The notes under the pieces: generated by a model | Database searches by the model: none | What the model was told of the DNA's origin: nothing | The model's input: only the letters and a program-made list of their open reading frames with translations | Translations under genes and position numbers: made by a program | Shown here: positions 24,901 to 32,384 of the stretch, one piece after another | Layout of the letters: every line of letters starts with the position of its first letter | Numbering within the stretch: the stretch's first letter is position 1 | Source of the DNA: an uncultured Eubacteriales bacterium | GTDB lineage: Bacteria > Bacillota > Clostridia > Christensenellales > CALVMC01 | Direction: 5' to 3' | DNA length: 64,000 nucleotides | NCBI GenBank assembly: GCA_949296455.1 | Contig: CASFOZ010000004.1 | Span: forward strand, 91,436-155,435

Positions 24901-27615
24901 TGCGATTAAGTTCCATTTAGCATAAAGGGTAATATCGCTATCTACGGGCGTATTGAAGAAATATCTGTAAGTTAATTCTTCGTCAAAATGCCAGCCTGCA
25001 AAATCATAACCCGAATAAACGGGAGTCGCAGGTTCTCTGAGAGCCGTTCCCGCAAGAAAATATCTTGAAAAATTATCTTCTTCGTTTCCTGTTGAAGAGA
25101 CATAATCTGCTTTGTTTAACGTTACCGAATGTTCGGCTATATTTTTGAATACTTGAAGCTGAGGATAATAAAAAGTTTTTGTGCTTTCATCTCCTTCTTT
25201 GAAATACCATATGCTTTCGTCAAAATCGACAAATCCAATAGGTTTGGTATTTTCGGGCAAAGTCACCATTTCGTCTACATAAAGAGATGTTGCGGCATTC
25301 AAACTCGGATATTTCTGAAAATCTGTTATATACCCGTTATAATAGCAATTTATTATATCAGAGTCTGAATAAACGGATATAGGATCCAATGTAATTTGAT
25401 TTTTATTGGTACCTTCTGCAAAACTGATTTTTCCTGCAAAGTAACAATTTTCCAAAACAGCGTCTTTATAATTATTAACGGTTATACCCGCAATTAAAGG
25501 GAAATAATCTGTATTACGAGATTCAACTTTAATGTTTTCAATATTTCCGGTATTGTAACAATTTTTGATTGTACCGTAATTGGAATTTGAAATAAAACCG
25601 AAAAACGGAACATGGTCAAAATATTCGCAAGTTATATTACCTGTGTTTACGCATTGTTCAATAATACCGTAATTTGTTACGCATATAATGGAAGATTTGA
25701 ACATTAACGATCCGCTTGCAGTTTGTTTTTTTGTGAATACTATATTAAGATTGGTCATTATATTTCTAATGGTGCCGTAATTGTTAGCCACAATTAATGA
25801 TACTGAATTATCCTCCATAGAAGTTCTATTTCCGAAAGCTATATTGATAGTTCCTTTTGCAAATATTATATTTTCTACAATGCTGCCTTCACTCAGAGAA
25901 TCAAAGATAGGGTTTCCTAAATTTGATAGTGTATCAAACATGTTGAAATCGCCGTCAAAGTGACCCGAAAAATTGAAAAGCACATTAATATAGCCAACGT
26001 TTAAAAATTTACCGAAATTAAGGTAATTATTAATAACTTTATAAGATGCAGTATTAAAATCCTGAGCGATGGAAGTCTGCGTGCAGACATATTTTAAAAT
26101 ATACATCTGACTGTTGGTTTTTATAAGGTAAGGATTGTTTTCCGTGCCGTTACCGCCTGCAAAAAATTCCCATGAAAGCATAGGATATCCGTATTCGCCG
26201 GTTTCTTCATTATTGTTGCCGAGTATTATATTTCTCATGAACACAATTTTGCTTTCGGGATTGTTTTTATCTGCGTTCAGAAGTGTTTCCGCATTCATTG
26301 AAGGCAGAACGCTTACATCTATATGGTTTGTGTTTTCTGAATAATCGGTAGAGTATAAAGTGGATTCGTTTAAATCGTTACTGATGATATTTATTCCGAA
26401 TTTTGAGGAATAGGACGAATTGATATTGTAAGTCGGTTTTGTTGCTATACAATTGTCGTAATTATTGATTACATAGGAATTGCCTAAAATCAAATTAATG
26501 TTACCGCTGCCTGAATTTGCGCTTAAATCTCCATAAAGACCGCTTGCGTTATTTGAATAGGAAAGTATGCAAATACTGTAATTGTAACGCAGTTTAATAT
26601 CGTAATTTTCGGCGCCGTTTTCAAAAACAACGGAACCGAAAATACCGCCTGCATTTAAGGCATTCGAAGAAGAGTCCCCACCGATAACAATATTTTCGGA
26701 AGAGGGGATGGGAACGCTTTCACTTTCCGGTCTGTTTATAAGATTATTGTAGTCGGAAGAAAGTTTATTGTTTAAGGAAATTTTTCCAGCTATTCCTCCT
26801 GCGTTGCCTTTTGAAATAATATTTGCGCTGTTTCTGCAATATGTAATTTCAGTATCGGTTGCATATCCTACTATACCGCCGCTGTTGCTTGATATTGAAT
26901 TAATATTTGTTTTATTAGTGCAGTTAATAATTATGCTGTTTTCAGCAAGACCTATAATGCCGCCGATATTGTTTATATTAAATGAATCGAGATTTACGGT
27001 TGCGCTTGTTTCTATGCCGTTTATTTCGCAATTAACGGCTTTTCCTGCAAGTATACCGAAATTTTCAACAGTGTCGATTGCATTGGCGATATTTCCGACT
27101 TTTATATCTATATACCTGAATATTGTGCCGGTTGCTTGCTTAGCTACTACTGCCGTATTTATATCGGGGGTTAAGTCTGAGCATTCGATATAAAGTTTTT
27201 CAATAACTGCGTTTTCGACAAAACCGAAAAGACTCGAACCGTTACTTAAATCAAGCCCTGTTAATTTGTAATTATAACAGTTTAAATTACCTTTGAAAGG
27301 ATTTGTTTCAGTGCCGATAGGCGTCCAATTTGTCACGGAGGCTAAGGATATATTGTTATTCATTATAAAGTATTCGCCTTCATAACTGTTTCCGTTATTG
27401 ACTAATGTGGCAAGTTCTGTAAGATCGGATGCGGTTTTTAATATATAAGGGTCGTCCTCAGTACCTGCTTCGCCTGTTGTTCTATAACTCATATTGGTTA
27501 CTTTATTATCTGCATAAGCAGAAGTAAAATCAGTATTGGTATATAACCATACTATTGATGTGAGTGCTAAAATTAATGCAAGAAAAATACTTACAAGTTT
27601 TTTTATTCTTTCCAT
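21946..27615 (-). CDS. Large surface protein: beta-helix, InlB-type repeats, TM, basic tail
   Basis: An 1889-residue exported protein. Residues about 1-36 form a signal sequence. About 50-830 are GLUG-like beta-helix repeats (patterns such as NNIGGIIGLAENS, NSGGIVGYATDTE, GNAGGIAG). A Flg_new/InlB-type repeat (GYDFAGWHF...ITLYAKW) lies at about 870-910 and Ig-like strands run to about 1060. One strong membrane segment follows at about 1066-1098. After it comes a second Flg_new-like repeat (MAFGGWYTD...MVLYAKW, about 1120-1155). Then about 730 residues rich in Lys, Pro, Ala, Thr and Glu with no predicted fold, ending in an acidic segment. No LPXTG is seen. AAGGAGAG precedes the ATG. The role is unknown; adhesion or envelope scaffolding is plausible. 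Confidence 0.8.
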   Translation of the reverse strand: MERIKKLVSIFLALILALTSIVWLYTNTDFTSAYADNKVTNMSYRTTGEAGTEDDPYILKTASDLTELATLVNNGNSYEGEYFIMNNNISLASVTNWTPIGTETNPFKGNLNCYNYKLTGLDLSNGSSLFGFVENAVIEKLYIECSDLTPDINTAVVAKQATGTIFRYIDIKVGNIANAIDTVENFGILAGKAVNCEINGIETSATVNLDSFNINNIGGIIGLAENSIIINCTNKTNINSISSNSGGIVGYATDTEITYCRNSANIISKGNAGGIAGKISLNNKLSSDYNNLINRPESESVPIPSSENIVIGGDSSSNALNAGGIFGSVVFENGAENYDIKLRYNYSICILSYSNNASGLYGDLSANSGSGNINLILGNSYVINNYDNCIATKPTYNINSSYSSKFGINIISNDLNESTLYSTDYSENTNHIDVSVLPSMNAETLLNADKNNPESKIVFMRNIILGNNNEETGEYGYPMLSWEFFAGGNGTENNPYLIKTNSQMYILKYVCTQTSIAQDFNTASYKVINNYLNFGKFLNVGYINVLFNFSGHFDGDFNMFDTLSNLGNPIFDSLSEGSIVENIIFAKGTINIAFGNRTSMEDNSVSLIVANNYGTIRNIMTNLNIVFTKKQTASGSLMFKSSIICVTNYGIIEQCVNTGNITCEYFDHVPFFGFISNSNYGTIKNCYNTGNIENIKVESRNTDYFPLIAGITVNNYKDAVLENCYFAGKISFAEGTNKNQITLDPISVYSDSDIINCYYNGYITDFQKYPSLNAATSLYVDEMVTLPENTKPIGFVDFDESIWYFKEGDESTKTFYYPQLQVFKNIAEHSVTLNKADYVSSTGNEEDNFSRYFLAGTALREPATPVYSGYDFAGWHFDEELTYRYFFNTPVDSDITLYAKWNLIAPEVTLTSNKDDNTTYVKENLIMTLDVKSDAVNGRVVSYLWRRTDGVIFSDNTLSTFTVNALNEAATYFCLVTFTDGKQTVVAKSNELTVYVNKLIPNVDTPLINGDYNTNNVLGDVELPSGWTWNDDLNMKLPAGENYYYATYTPLDSNYETVTRQISFNVNDIGALILLSILIPILLILLILALLYLLWLLWFRKYTLYFVTCGGEEIKPFKIRGNTKFDLPVPTKKGMAFGGWYTDGNFYQLCDFDVMPRNNMVLYAKWYYPYDSLYVVKDYQGGTGPIKLLPQTTSENTNNELQQPVMPEKEIAAAIDATIVKRKESIFKRFKKKKFSNAEVLNEFSDVTKQDKKSKKTKAVRISDAEIAGIKPEQEPEKVTAESLRPAHFFAARSIGTSNNTDKVPHSPAESSKNSDRTLSENFNSPVKTVENNKTDDKKIVSFVSPIKSPINLNANENKVYFDNKKSDTNAVNKASGDLDFAKKLTDLKSENTQSDTINAANQSVNDSLNNKTENRKPKLVKAKPKKAETSQLNNETTKPIQKPSQKENVLSSQTVNEKPVIAKKSVPEIAKAEKPENFNENINKTKKPVKSDVKPMPAKEKSDKILSDAKNSDIGSVEKKSDETKKAEVKKEPILKKAKPKVESKPTATKAEPVKKQIDTVDNEKSPAPKVKKTESKELISKPEKAQKSVVEDAVKKSEKTSSAAKNKPAKADLPAEKTKAAKTAEKPAATKATKQPAQNKTEKKEIKPEVNKVAPVASEKKTVSEKPVNEPKVIKAKPKKTSEKVDLKTAKPLETATAQKPAENPTAKKKPVATKPAANKEKASVNKSAVKSSQNAAPDKKNENTLIPVSTSPANKILIRDKKGKGYLRPVTERAGKDNYIPMDASIEKVSTKIEDQQVNNPMLIKKNQPSTTGLSVSSNKKYAAGSQTVETTKYVTVETTEYYIDDDFQGDIEAVKRNIENAEKSLNNNKENDKQNIIMDKIEFKD

Positions 27616-27848
27616 ATTCTCTCCTTAGTATATATAAATATATATTATACTCAGACTTTCATTATACAACTTAATAGGATTTTGTCAAGATAAATGTAGA
27701 AAAAAGGCAATCTATGGCTTTAAATACTATTAAAATTTCTTAAAAAAATGAATAAAAACCGGTTATTTTGGTAAATTTTTACTACTCGAATCTTTTTTTG
27801 TCGTTTTATGTTTAAAATAATAAACCGTTATTTATATAATAACCCATA

Positions 27849-27877
27849 TTGACATATTAATAATAATAAGTTAAAAT
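27849..27877 (+). promoter_or_regulatory. Promoter of the DUF2804 gene
   Basis: TTGACA (27849-27854) and TAAAAT (27872-27877), 17-bp spacing. The rest of 27616-27909 is AT-rich with no other feature seen. Confidence 0.6.
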
Positions 27878-27909
27878 AAATTATAATAAGCTGCAAATAA
27901 GAGGTATAT

Positions 27910-28944
27910 ATGCAAAATAAGATTACGGAAAGTGACAAACTTCTCGATGAAGAAGGTAAATTAAAACATTGCGGATACGCTACTTCTCTTATTTTGGAAT
28001 ATTCGAGAAAAGATATTAAGTCATTGTTACTTAAAATTAAAGAATGGGATTATTATCTTGTGTCCAACGATAAGTATGCAGTTGCTTTAACTATTGCAGA
28101 CAACGGCTATATGGGGCTTTCGGGAGTTTCGGTTATCGATTTGGAAAAAGGAGAGGAGATAACTAAAAACTATATGTCTTTTATGCCGAAAGGCAAAACC
28201 AATCTTCCTGCCTCTTCCGAAAACGGCGACGTTATCCTATCAACTAAAAAATTCGTTATGGAATTCAAAAACGATAACGGCAGAAGAAAACTTTACTTTA
28301 ATTGCGAAAGATTTTTCAAGAATAAAAGTCTTACCGTTAATATAGACGTTTACGAGCCCGAAGGTGACAGCATCGTTATGGCTACGCCTTTTTTCGAGGA
28401 CGAGAATGCTTTTTATTACAATCAGAAAATAGTGGGAATGAAAGCATTCGGAGAAGTTATATTCGGCGAAGATAATATTATTTTCGACGACAGCGATACA
28501 TTTGCCCTTCTCGATTGGGGGAGAGGAGTATGGCCTTATAAAAATTTATGGTATTGGAGCTCCGCTTCCTGTTGGCATGAAGGGAAAGTACTTTCTTTTA
28601 ATCTCGGCTATGGTTTCGGCGACACGAGAGCGGCTACCGAAAACGCCGTGTTTTTAGACGGAAAAATTCATAAACTCGATAAAGTTTACTTTGAAATACA
28701 AAAGGACAAAGAGGGAAAATTCCAATATCTGAAACCGTGGAAAATTACCTCTAACGATAAAAGGATAGAACTTGTTTTCAATCCTGTTTTAGACAGAAAA
28801 AATTATTCTTCCGCATTGATTATTTCAAGCGATCAGCATCAGGTATTCGGAAAATTTTCAGGCAAAATAGTTCTCGACGACGGAAAGGTAATAGAAGTCA
28901 AAGATATGAATGGGTTTGCAGAAAGGGTTTTCAATAAATGGTAG
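27910..28944 (+). CDS. DUF2804 family protein
   Basis: A 344-residue soluble protein matching the DUF2804 family, which has no assigned biochemical role. Recognisable features are the opening LLDEEGKLKHCGYAT, KIKEWDYYLVSN (about 42), and the conserved aromatic stretch FALLDWGRGVWPYKNLWYWSSAS (read as FALLDWGRGVWPYK and NLWYWSSAS, about 198-220), then GYGFGDTRAATENAVF (about 234). There is no signal peptide or membrane helix. Ribosome binding (AAGAGG) is weak to moderate. It is monocistronic between the large surface protein and tRNA-Leu. Confidence 0.78.
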   Translation: MQNKITESDKLLDEEGKLKHCGYATSLILEYSRKDIKSLLLKIKEWDYYLVSNDKYAVALTIADNGYMGLSGVSVIDLEKGEEITKNYMSFMPKGKTNLPASSENGDVILSTKKFVMEFKNDNGRRKLYFNCERFFKNKSLTVNIDVYEPEGDSIVMATPFFEDENAFYYNQKIVGMKAFGEVIFGEDNIIFDDSDTFALLDWGRGVWPYKNLWYWSSASCWHEGKVLSFNLGYGFGDTRAATENAVFLDGKIHKLDKVYFEIQKDKEGKFQYLKPWKITSNDKRIELVFNPVLDRKNYSSALIISSDQHQVFGKFSGKIVLDDGKVIEVKDMNGFAERVFNKW

Positions 28945-28986
28945 TATCGAAGTTGAATTTTATTCGCATTAATTTATATAATTTTA

Positions 28987-29015
28987 TTGACAAAAAAAAT
29001 CAAATAATATACAAT
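28987..29015 (+). promoter_or_regulatory. Promoter of tRNA-Leu
   Basis: TTGACA (28987-28992) and TACAAT (29010-29015), 17 bp apart, 12 bp before the mature tRNA end. Confidence 0.7.
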
Positions 29016-29027
29016 AGTCACTGCTAT

Positions 29028-29110
29028 GCGGCCATGGCGAAACTGGCAGACGCGTACGTTTGAGGGGCGTATGAGCAATCATATGGGTTCAAGTCCCATT
29101 GGCCGCACCA
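29028..29110 (+). tRNA. tRNA-Leu (anticodon GAG)
   Basis: An 83-nt type II tRNA: acceptor GCGGCCA/TGGCCGC, D-arm GGCGAAACTGGCAGACGC, anticodon stem TACGT/GCGTA with loop TTGAGGG (anticodon GAG), a long variable arm (TGAGCAATCATATG region), T-arm GGGTTCAAGTCCC and encoded CCA. It reads CTC and CTT. Confidence 0.95.
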
Positions 29111-29120
29111 AACCGAGGAT

Positions 29121-29142
29121 AAGGGCGCATCTTGCGCCCTTT
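29121..29142 (+). terminator. Terminator after tRNA-Leu
   Basis: Stem AAGGGCGCA/TGCGCCCTT with loop TCT and a short T-rich tail. Confidence 0.75.
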
Positions 29143-29275
29143 CTTCATGTCTCGGACTTCGGTCATTTACGTTTTAGTAAACTCCCTCGTCCTTGCATTT
29201 GAAAGTGCACAATCTGCAACCCTTCTGCTCGGTTTGGAGGGTAGCATTTTTATCCATTAAACCCACTAAGTCGCC
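29143..29275. other. Non-coding, relatively GC-rich segment of unknown origin
   Basis: A 133-bp stretch between the tRNA-Leu terminator and the first hairpin repeat. It has more G and C than other intergenic DNA here and contains small inverted repeats (TTTAC...GTAAA at about 29166-29181). No start, ribosome binding site or long frame supports a gene. It may be a remnant or a further repeat element. Confidence 0.4.
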
Positions 29276-29356
29276 GCAAGGCGTAACATGCAACAGGTCG
29301 GAAAGTCCGACCTGTTTGCTTTAATGCCTGCGGCTCCTTTTTCCCAAAAATTTCGC
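29276..29356. repeat. 81-bp hairpin repeat, copy A
   Basis: Matches copy B at 29448-29528 with 3 differences in 81 bp. It contains a nearly perfect hairpin: AACAGGTCGGA pairs with TCCGACCTGTT across AAG, extended by GCA/TGC and by outer AGGCGT/ATGCCT. After the hairpin comes a conserved GC-rich stretch and TTTTTCCCAAAAATTTCGC. Not coding. Confidence 0.85.
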
Positions 29357-29447
29357 CACGCAAGCTTGCTGCAATTTTCGGGAGCCCTGTGCAATAAAAT
29401 ATTTTTTACAGTAAGACATACTTTTAAGAGATAACAATATATTTAAA

Positions 29448-29528
29448 GCAAGGCGTAATATGCAACAGGTCGGAAAATCCGACCTGTTTGCTTTAACGCC
29501 TGCGGCTCCTTTTTCCCAAAAATTTCGC
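29448..29528. repeat. 81-bp hairpin repeat, copy B
   Basis: Second copy, 172 bp downstream of copy A. Outer arms are AGGCGT and ACGCCT, a perfect pair, where copy A has a G-T pair, so the hairpin is kept despite the change. The 238 bp between this copy and the aquaporin start are AT-rich, with only the aquaporin promoter seen. Confidence 0.85.
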
Positions 29529-29696
29529 AAATCGCATTTTTTTTAATAAGTATTTTTATATGAATTTAATTTAAAATTCTGTTTAAATATTTTTAAGTTA
29601 TTTAAAAATATATTTTAAAATTAAATTTATAATATCCATAACAGATAAAGATAACCGATAATAAAATTCATATTTTTTGATAAAAATATGTTTAAT

Positions 29697-29725
29697 TTGA
29701 CAAACTATTTAATGAGGGGTAAAAT
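29697..29725 (+). promoter_or_regulatory. Promoter of the aquaporin gene
   Basis: TTGACA (29697-29702) and TAAAAT (29720-29725) with 17-bp spacing. Confidence 0.6.
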
Positions 29726-29766
29726 CATTATAGGTTTTAACCTAATACAATAAAAGGAGAATAATA

Positions 29767-30516
29767 ATGAAAGAATTTAAAAAATATCTTGCCGAAGCAA
29801 TCGGAACAATGGTACTTGTTATCTTTGGTTGCGGTGTTGCCGTTATGACAGGTTGTTCGGATAACGGCGGTATAGTTGCTACTGCCTTGGCGTTCGGGCT
29901 TGTTATAGTTGCAATGGCGTATTCGATAGGTAACATTTCAGGCTGTCACATAAACCCTGCTGTATCGTTTGCAATGTATATTGACAGGAGAATAAGCGGT
30001 AAAGAACTTATTTTTTATGTAATAAGTCAGTGTGTCGGCGCAATAGTCGGCGCTGCAATACTCGCTTTATTTGCAGGCAGTTTCGTAAATTTAGGGGGTA
30101 ATGCCGTTCAACCTGTTCTTACGGAAGCTTACGGTTACGGCCCTGCGCTTGCTGCCGGTCTTGCAGTTGAAGTAGTATTGACTTTTACATTTGTTCTTGC
30201 TATTTTAGGAGTTGTTTCGAGAACGGAAAACAAGAGCGTTACCGGTGTAGTTATCGGTCTTGCTTTAACCCTCGTTCACTTGCTCGGAATCCGTCTTACG
30301 GGAACATCGGTAAATCCCGCTCGTTCGTTAGGACCTGCGCTTTTACAGATGGCAAGCGGAGATTTTACAGCAATTTCTCAGATTTGGATATTCATAGTAG
30401 GACCTTTACTCGGTGCGGCTCTTGCGGCATTGGTTTATCGTTATCTTGAAAGTAAAAAATGTCCGATTCAAAAAGCGGTTGAAGTAAAAGAAGAAAAAGA
30501 AGAAAACAAAGACTAA
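29767..30516 (+). CDS. aqpZ: Aquaporin, MIP family
   Basis: Membrane channel for water or small neutral solutes. The 249 residues form six helices with the two half-helix NPA motifs: SGCHINPAVSF (about 59-69) and GTSVNPARSLGPAL (about 178-191). The arginine after the second NPA (NPAR) is part of the selectivity filter. The LTGTSVNPARSLGPAL form and the lack of a glycerol-facilitator-like NPARD point to an AqpZ-type water channel. The last 25 residues are charged and cytoplasmic. AAAGGAG precedes the ATG. Monocistronic with its own terminator. Confidence 0.88.
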   Translation: MKEFKKYLAEAIGTMVLVIFGCGVAVMTGCSDNGGIVATALAFGLVIVAMAYSIGNISGCHINPAVSFAMYIDRRISGKELIFYVISQCVGAIVGAAILALFAGSFVNLGGNAVQPVLTEAYGYGPALAAGLAVEVVLTFTFVLAILGVVSRTENKSVTGVVIGLALTLVHLLGIRLTGTSVNPARSLGPALLQMASGDFTAISQIWIFIVGPLLGAALAALVYRYLESKKCPIQKAVEVKEEKEENKD

Positions 30517-30519
30517 TTA

Positions 30520-30544
30520 AAACCCGACGCAAGTCGGGTTTTTA
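30520..30544 (+). terminator. Terminator after the aquaporin gene
   Basis: Stem AAACCCGAC/GTCGGGTTT (30520-30528 with 30533-30541) and T-run. Confidence 0.88.
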
Positions 30545-30624
30545 CTAATTTTATTTCATGAAAAAATTTGAATTTCAAAATTTTTAATTATTCTAAAAAT
30601 AAATTTTATTAAAACAAATGAAAG

Positions 30625-32160
30625 TTAATTTAATTTTATCAAATTAACGGAGCTTAAAAATTTATCGATTGCTTTTTTCCCTTCTTCGTTATTTTTAAAT
30701 ACTGCCGACTGTTCGAGCATTGTTTGACATTTTATATTTATGTAATCGGTAATTATTTCTTTTGCTTTGCTTTCCGTCATATTGATACCGTAATCGTTAA
30801 TTAACTGAGCAAGCATAGAAGAGTATTCGGAATATACGGAGTTTGTTTCTTTTAAATCGGTTTTGGATTTTCCTGTAAGAAAATCTATTAAAAGAACGCT
30901 GTCGCAGATAAGGCGAGACGGGAGTATGAAGTATCCCATTATTTCGATAATACCTATACCTTCCTTTTTAATTTCCTTACAGCTTTCATCGGGGCAGAAT
31001 ATACCTTTGGGGCACTGTTCGGAAGTTCTGTTATTTCTCGGAATAATCAGAAATACCGTTTTTCCGTTTTCGTTATAACATACCGTGTTTACCGAACTGT
31101 GCTGATTTTTTTCGGTTTTGCATATGAGATTTATGCTTTCGTCGTTGTAGTTTATGAAAGCATTTACAATGTCTTCGATAGCGGAAAGAAGCTGAATTTT
31201 GTCGTCAGAAGTTATTTTAAATACGGGAAGGTACCATTCAAGAAGTGAAAGGTTTATATTTTCATATTTTTTGCTGTAAAATCTTTCTTTTTCTTCGGCA
31301 TTGAAAATAGGAAGATTTTTCAATCCCCCTTGCATGTGTTCGTGGCATAAAAGACTTCCGCCTATATTTTCGAGTTCTGTATTTGAAGCGATAAAATAGT
31401 CTTCGAACACAGTGGAGAAATCTATCATTGCTTCGAACTTTTTAATATCGTTTTTCATAGGGGTATGTTGAGAGTAGGATACGATAATATGCTTTTTAAA
31501 ATAGGGGAAGGGCGAAAATTGTATATTCCAAAACCTGCCGCCGAGTTCTATCGGTAAAAGTCTCAAATTACTTTTAGCGCCGTTATAAGCGCCTTCGTTT
31601 TCAGAACAAAGCGGGCATAAGGGAAAAGGCTTTTCGGAGGACGGCATTTTATCTTTATAAGTTTTTTCGTTAAATACGGATTCTTTTTTCATTGAATTTA
31701 CTGATATGTATAATGGAGAAAATTTGCCTTTAAAGCAGTGCGTTGCGGTTTTTGCAATTCTATCCTGATTTATGTAATTTCCATTAACTGCTATTTTATA
31801 AAGATAATCCATTGCGCATTCGGAACCTTTGTCGGTAAAAATTTCATCGAAGGTATTAATTATTTCGTAAGGCTGCGGAATAAGATAGCCTATAAGTTCG
31901 GCTTTCAGATTCTCTTTTTCGTCAGGCGGGCATATTCCCGAATTTACGGCGTAGTTTGCGAGTTTATTCAAAATGGAATTAACGCTTTCAATATTCGTTG
32001 CATTTTGAACGGAACAGGAAAATTTCAGACGGTTGAAAATAAGGTTTCTTGCATAGTTTAAATTTTCTTGTTTAAAACCGAGATTATTTAGCGCATATTG
32101 AAGCAAGCTTTCGATTGCTTGTGCTGTTTCTATTTGAGAAGGTGATTGTGTTAACGGCAT
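30625..32160 (-). CDS. galT: UDP-glucose-hexose-1-phosphate uridylyltransferase, class II
   Basis: Leloir pathway enzyme exchanging UMP between glucose- and galactose-1-phosphate. At 511 residues it has the length of the Bacillota class II GalT, not the 350-residue class I. Key segments are PLCPLCSENEG (about 180), FPYFKKHIIVSYSQHTPM (about 217-234) and the nucleophile-region GGSLLCHEHMQGG (about 266-278), which matches the family GGS-x-x-xHxHxQGG pattern. No galK or galE is adjacent. No strong ribosome binding site is obvious (CCGGAGT lies near the start). Assignment is good. Confidence 0.88.
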   Translation of the reverse strand: MPLTQSPSQIETAQAIESLLQYALNNLGFKQENLNYARNLIFNRLKFSCSVQNATNIESVNSILNKLANYAVNSGICPPDEKENLKAELIGYLIPQPYEIINTFDEIFTDKGSECAMDYLYKIAVNGNYINQDRIAKTATHCFKGKFSPLYISVNSMKKESVFNEKTYKDKMPSSEKPFPLCPLCSENEGAYNGAKSNLRLLPIELGGRFWNIQFSPFPYFKKHIIVSYSQHTPMKNDIKKFEAMIDFSTVFEDYFIASNTELENIGGSLLCHEHMQGGLKNLPIFNAEEKERFYSKKYENINLSLLEWYLPVFKITSDDKIQLLSAIEDIVNAFINYNDESINLICKTEKNQHSSVNTVCYNENGKTVFLIIPRNNRTSEQCPKGIFCPDESCKEIKKEGIGIIEIMGYFILPSRLICDSVLLIDFLTGKSKTDLKETNSVYSEYSSMLAQLINDYGINMTESKAKEIITDYINIKCQTMLEQSAVFKNNEEGKKAIDKFLSSVNLIKLN

Positions 32161-32334
32161 ATCGGACTCCGGTTTAGTTAATCGAGTATATCATATTCGA
32201 TAAAATTATTTTTAGGCAAAATAAATTATATAATCGGTTAAAAAATTTTGCAACGAAAATAAAAAAACAAGCGATTATAAAATTTAAAAGTGCTGATATT
32301 AAACGGTTAAATTTTTTCTTATTAGGAAAATAAC

Positions 32335-32363
32335 TTGTCAAAAAGAAATCGATACTATATACT
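32335..32363 (+). promoter_or_regulatory. Promoter of lgt
   Basis: TTGTCA (32335-32340) and TATACT (32358-32363), 17 bp apart, 22 bp before the start codon. Confidence 0.55.
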
Positions 32364-32384
32364 TAATTTTATATAAGGTGGAAT

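Noticed and set aside
29321..29530. 69-codon minus-strand frame
   Set aside because: It spans both hairpin repeat ends and repeats its own sequence for that reason; not a gene.
29028..29766. Integrative element at tRNA-Leu
   Set aside because: No integrase, no direct repeat of the tRNA 3' end and no mobile genes downstream.
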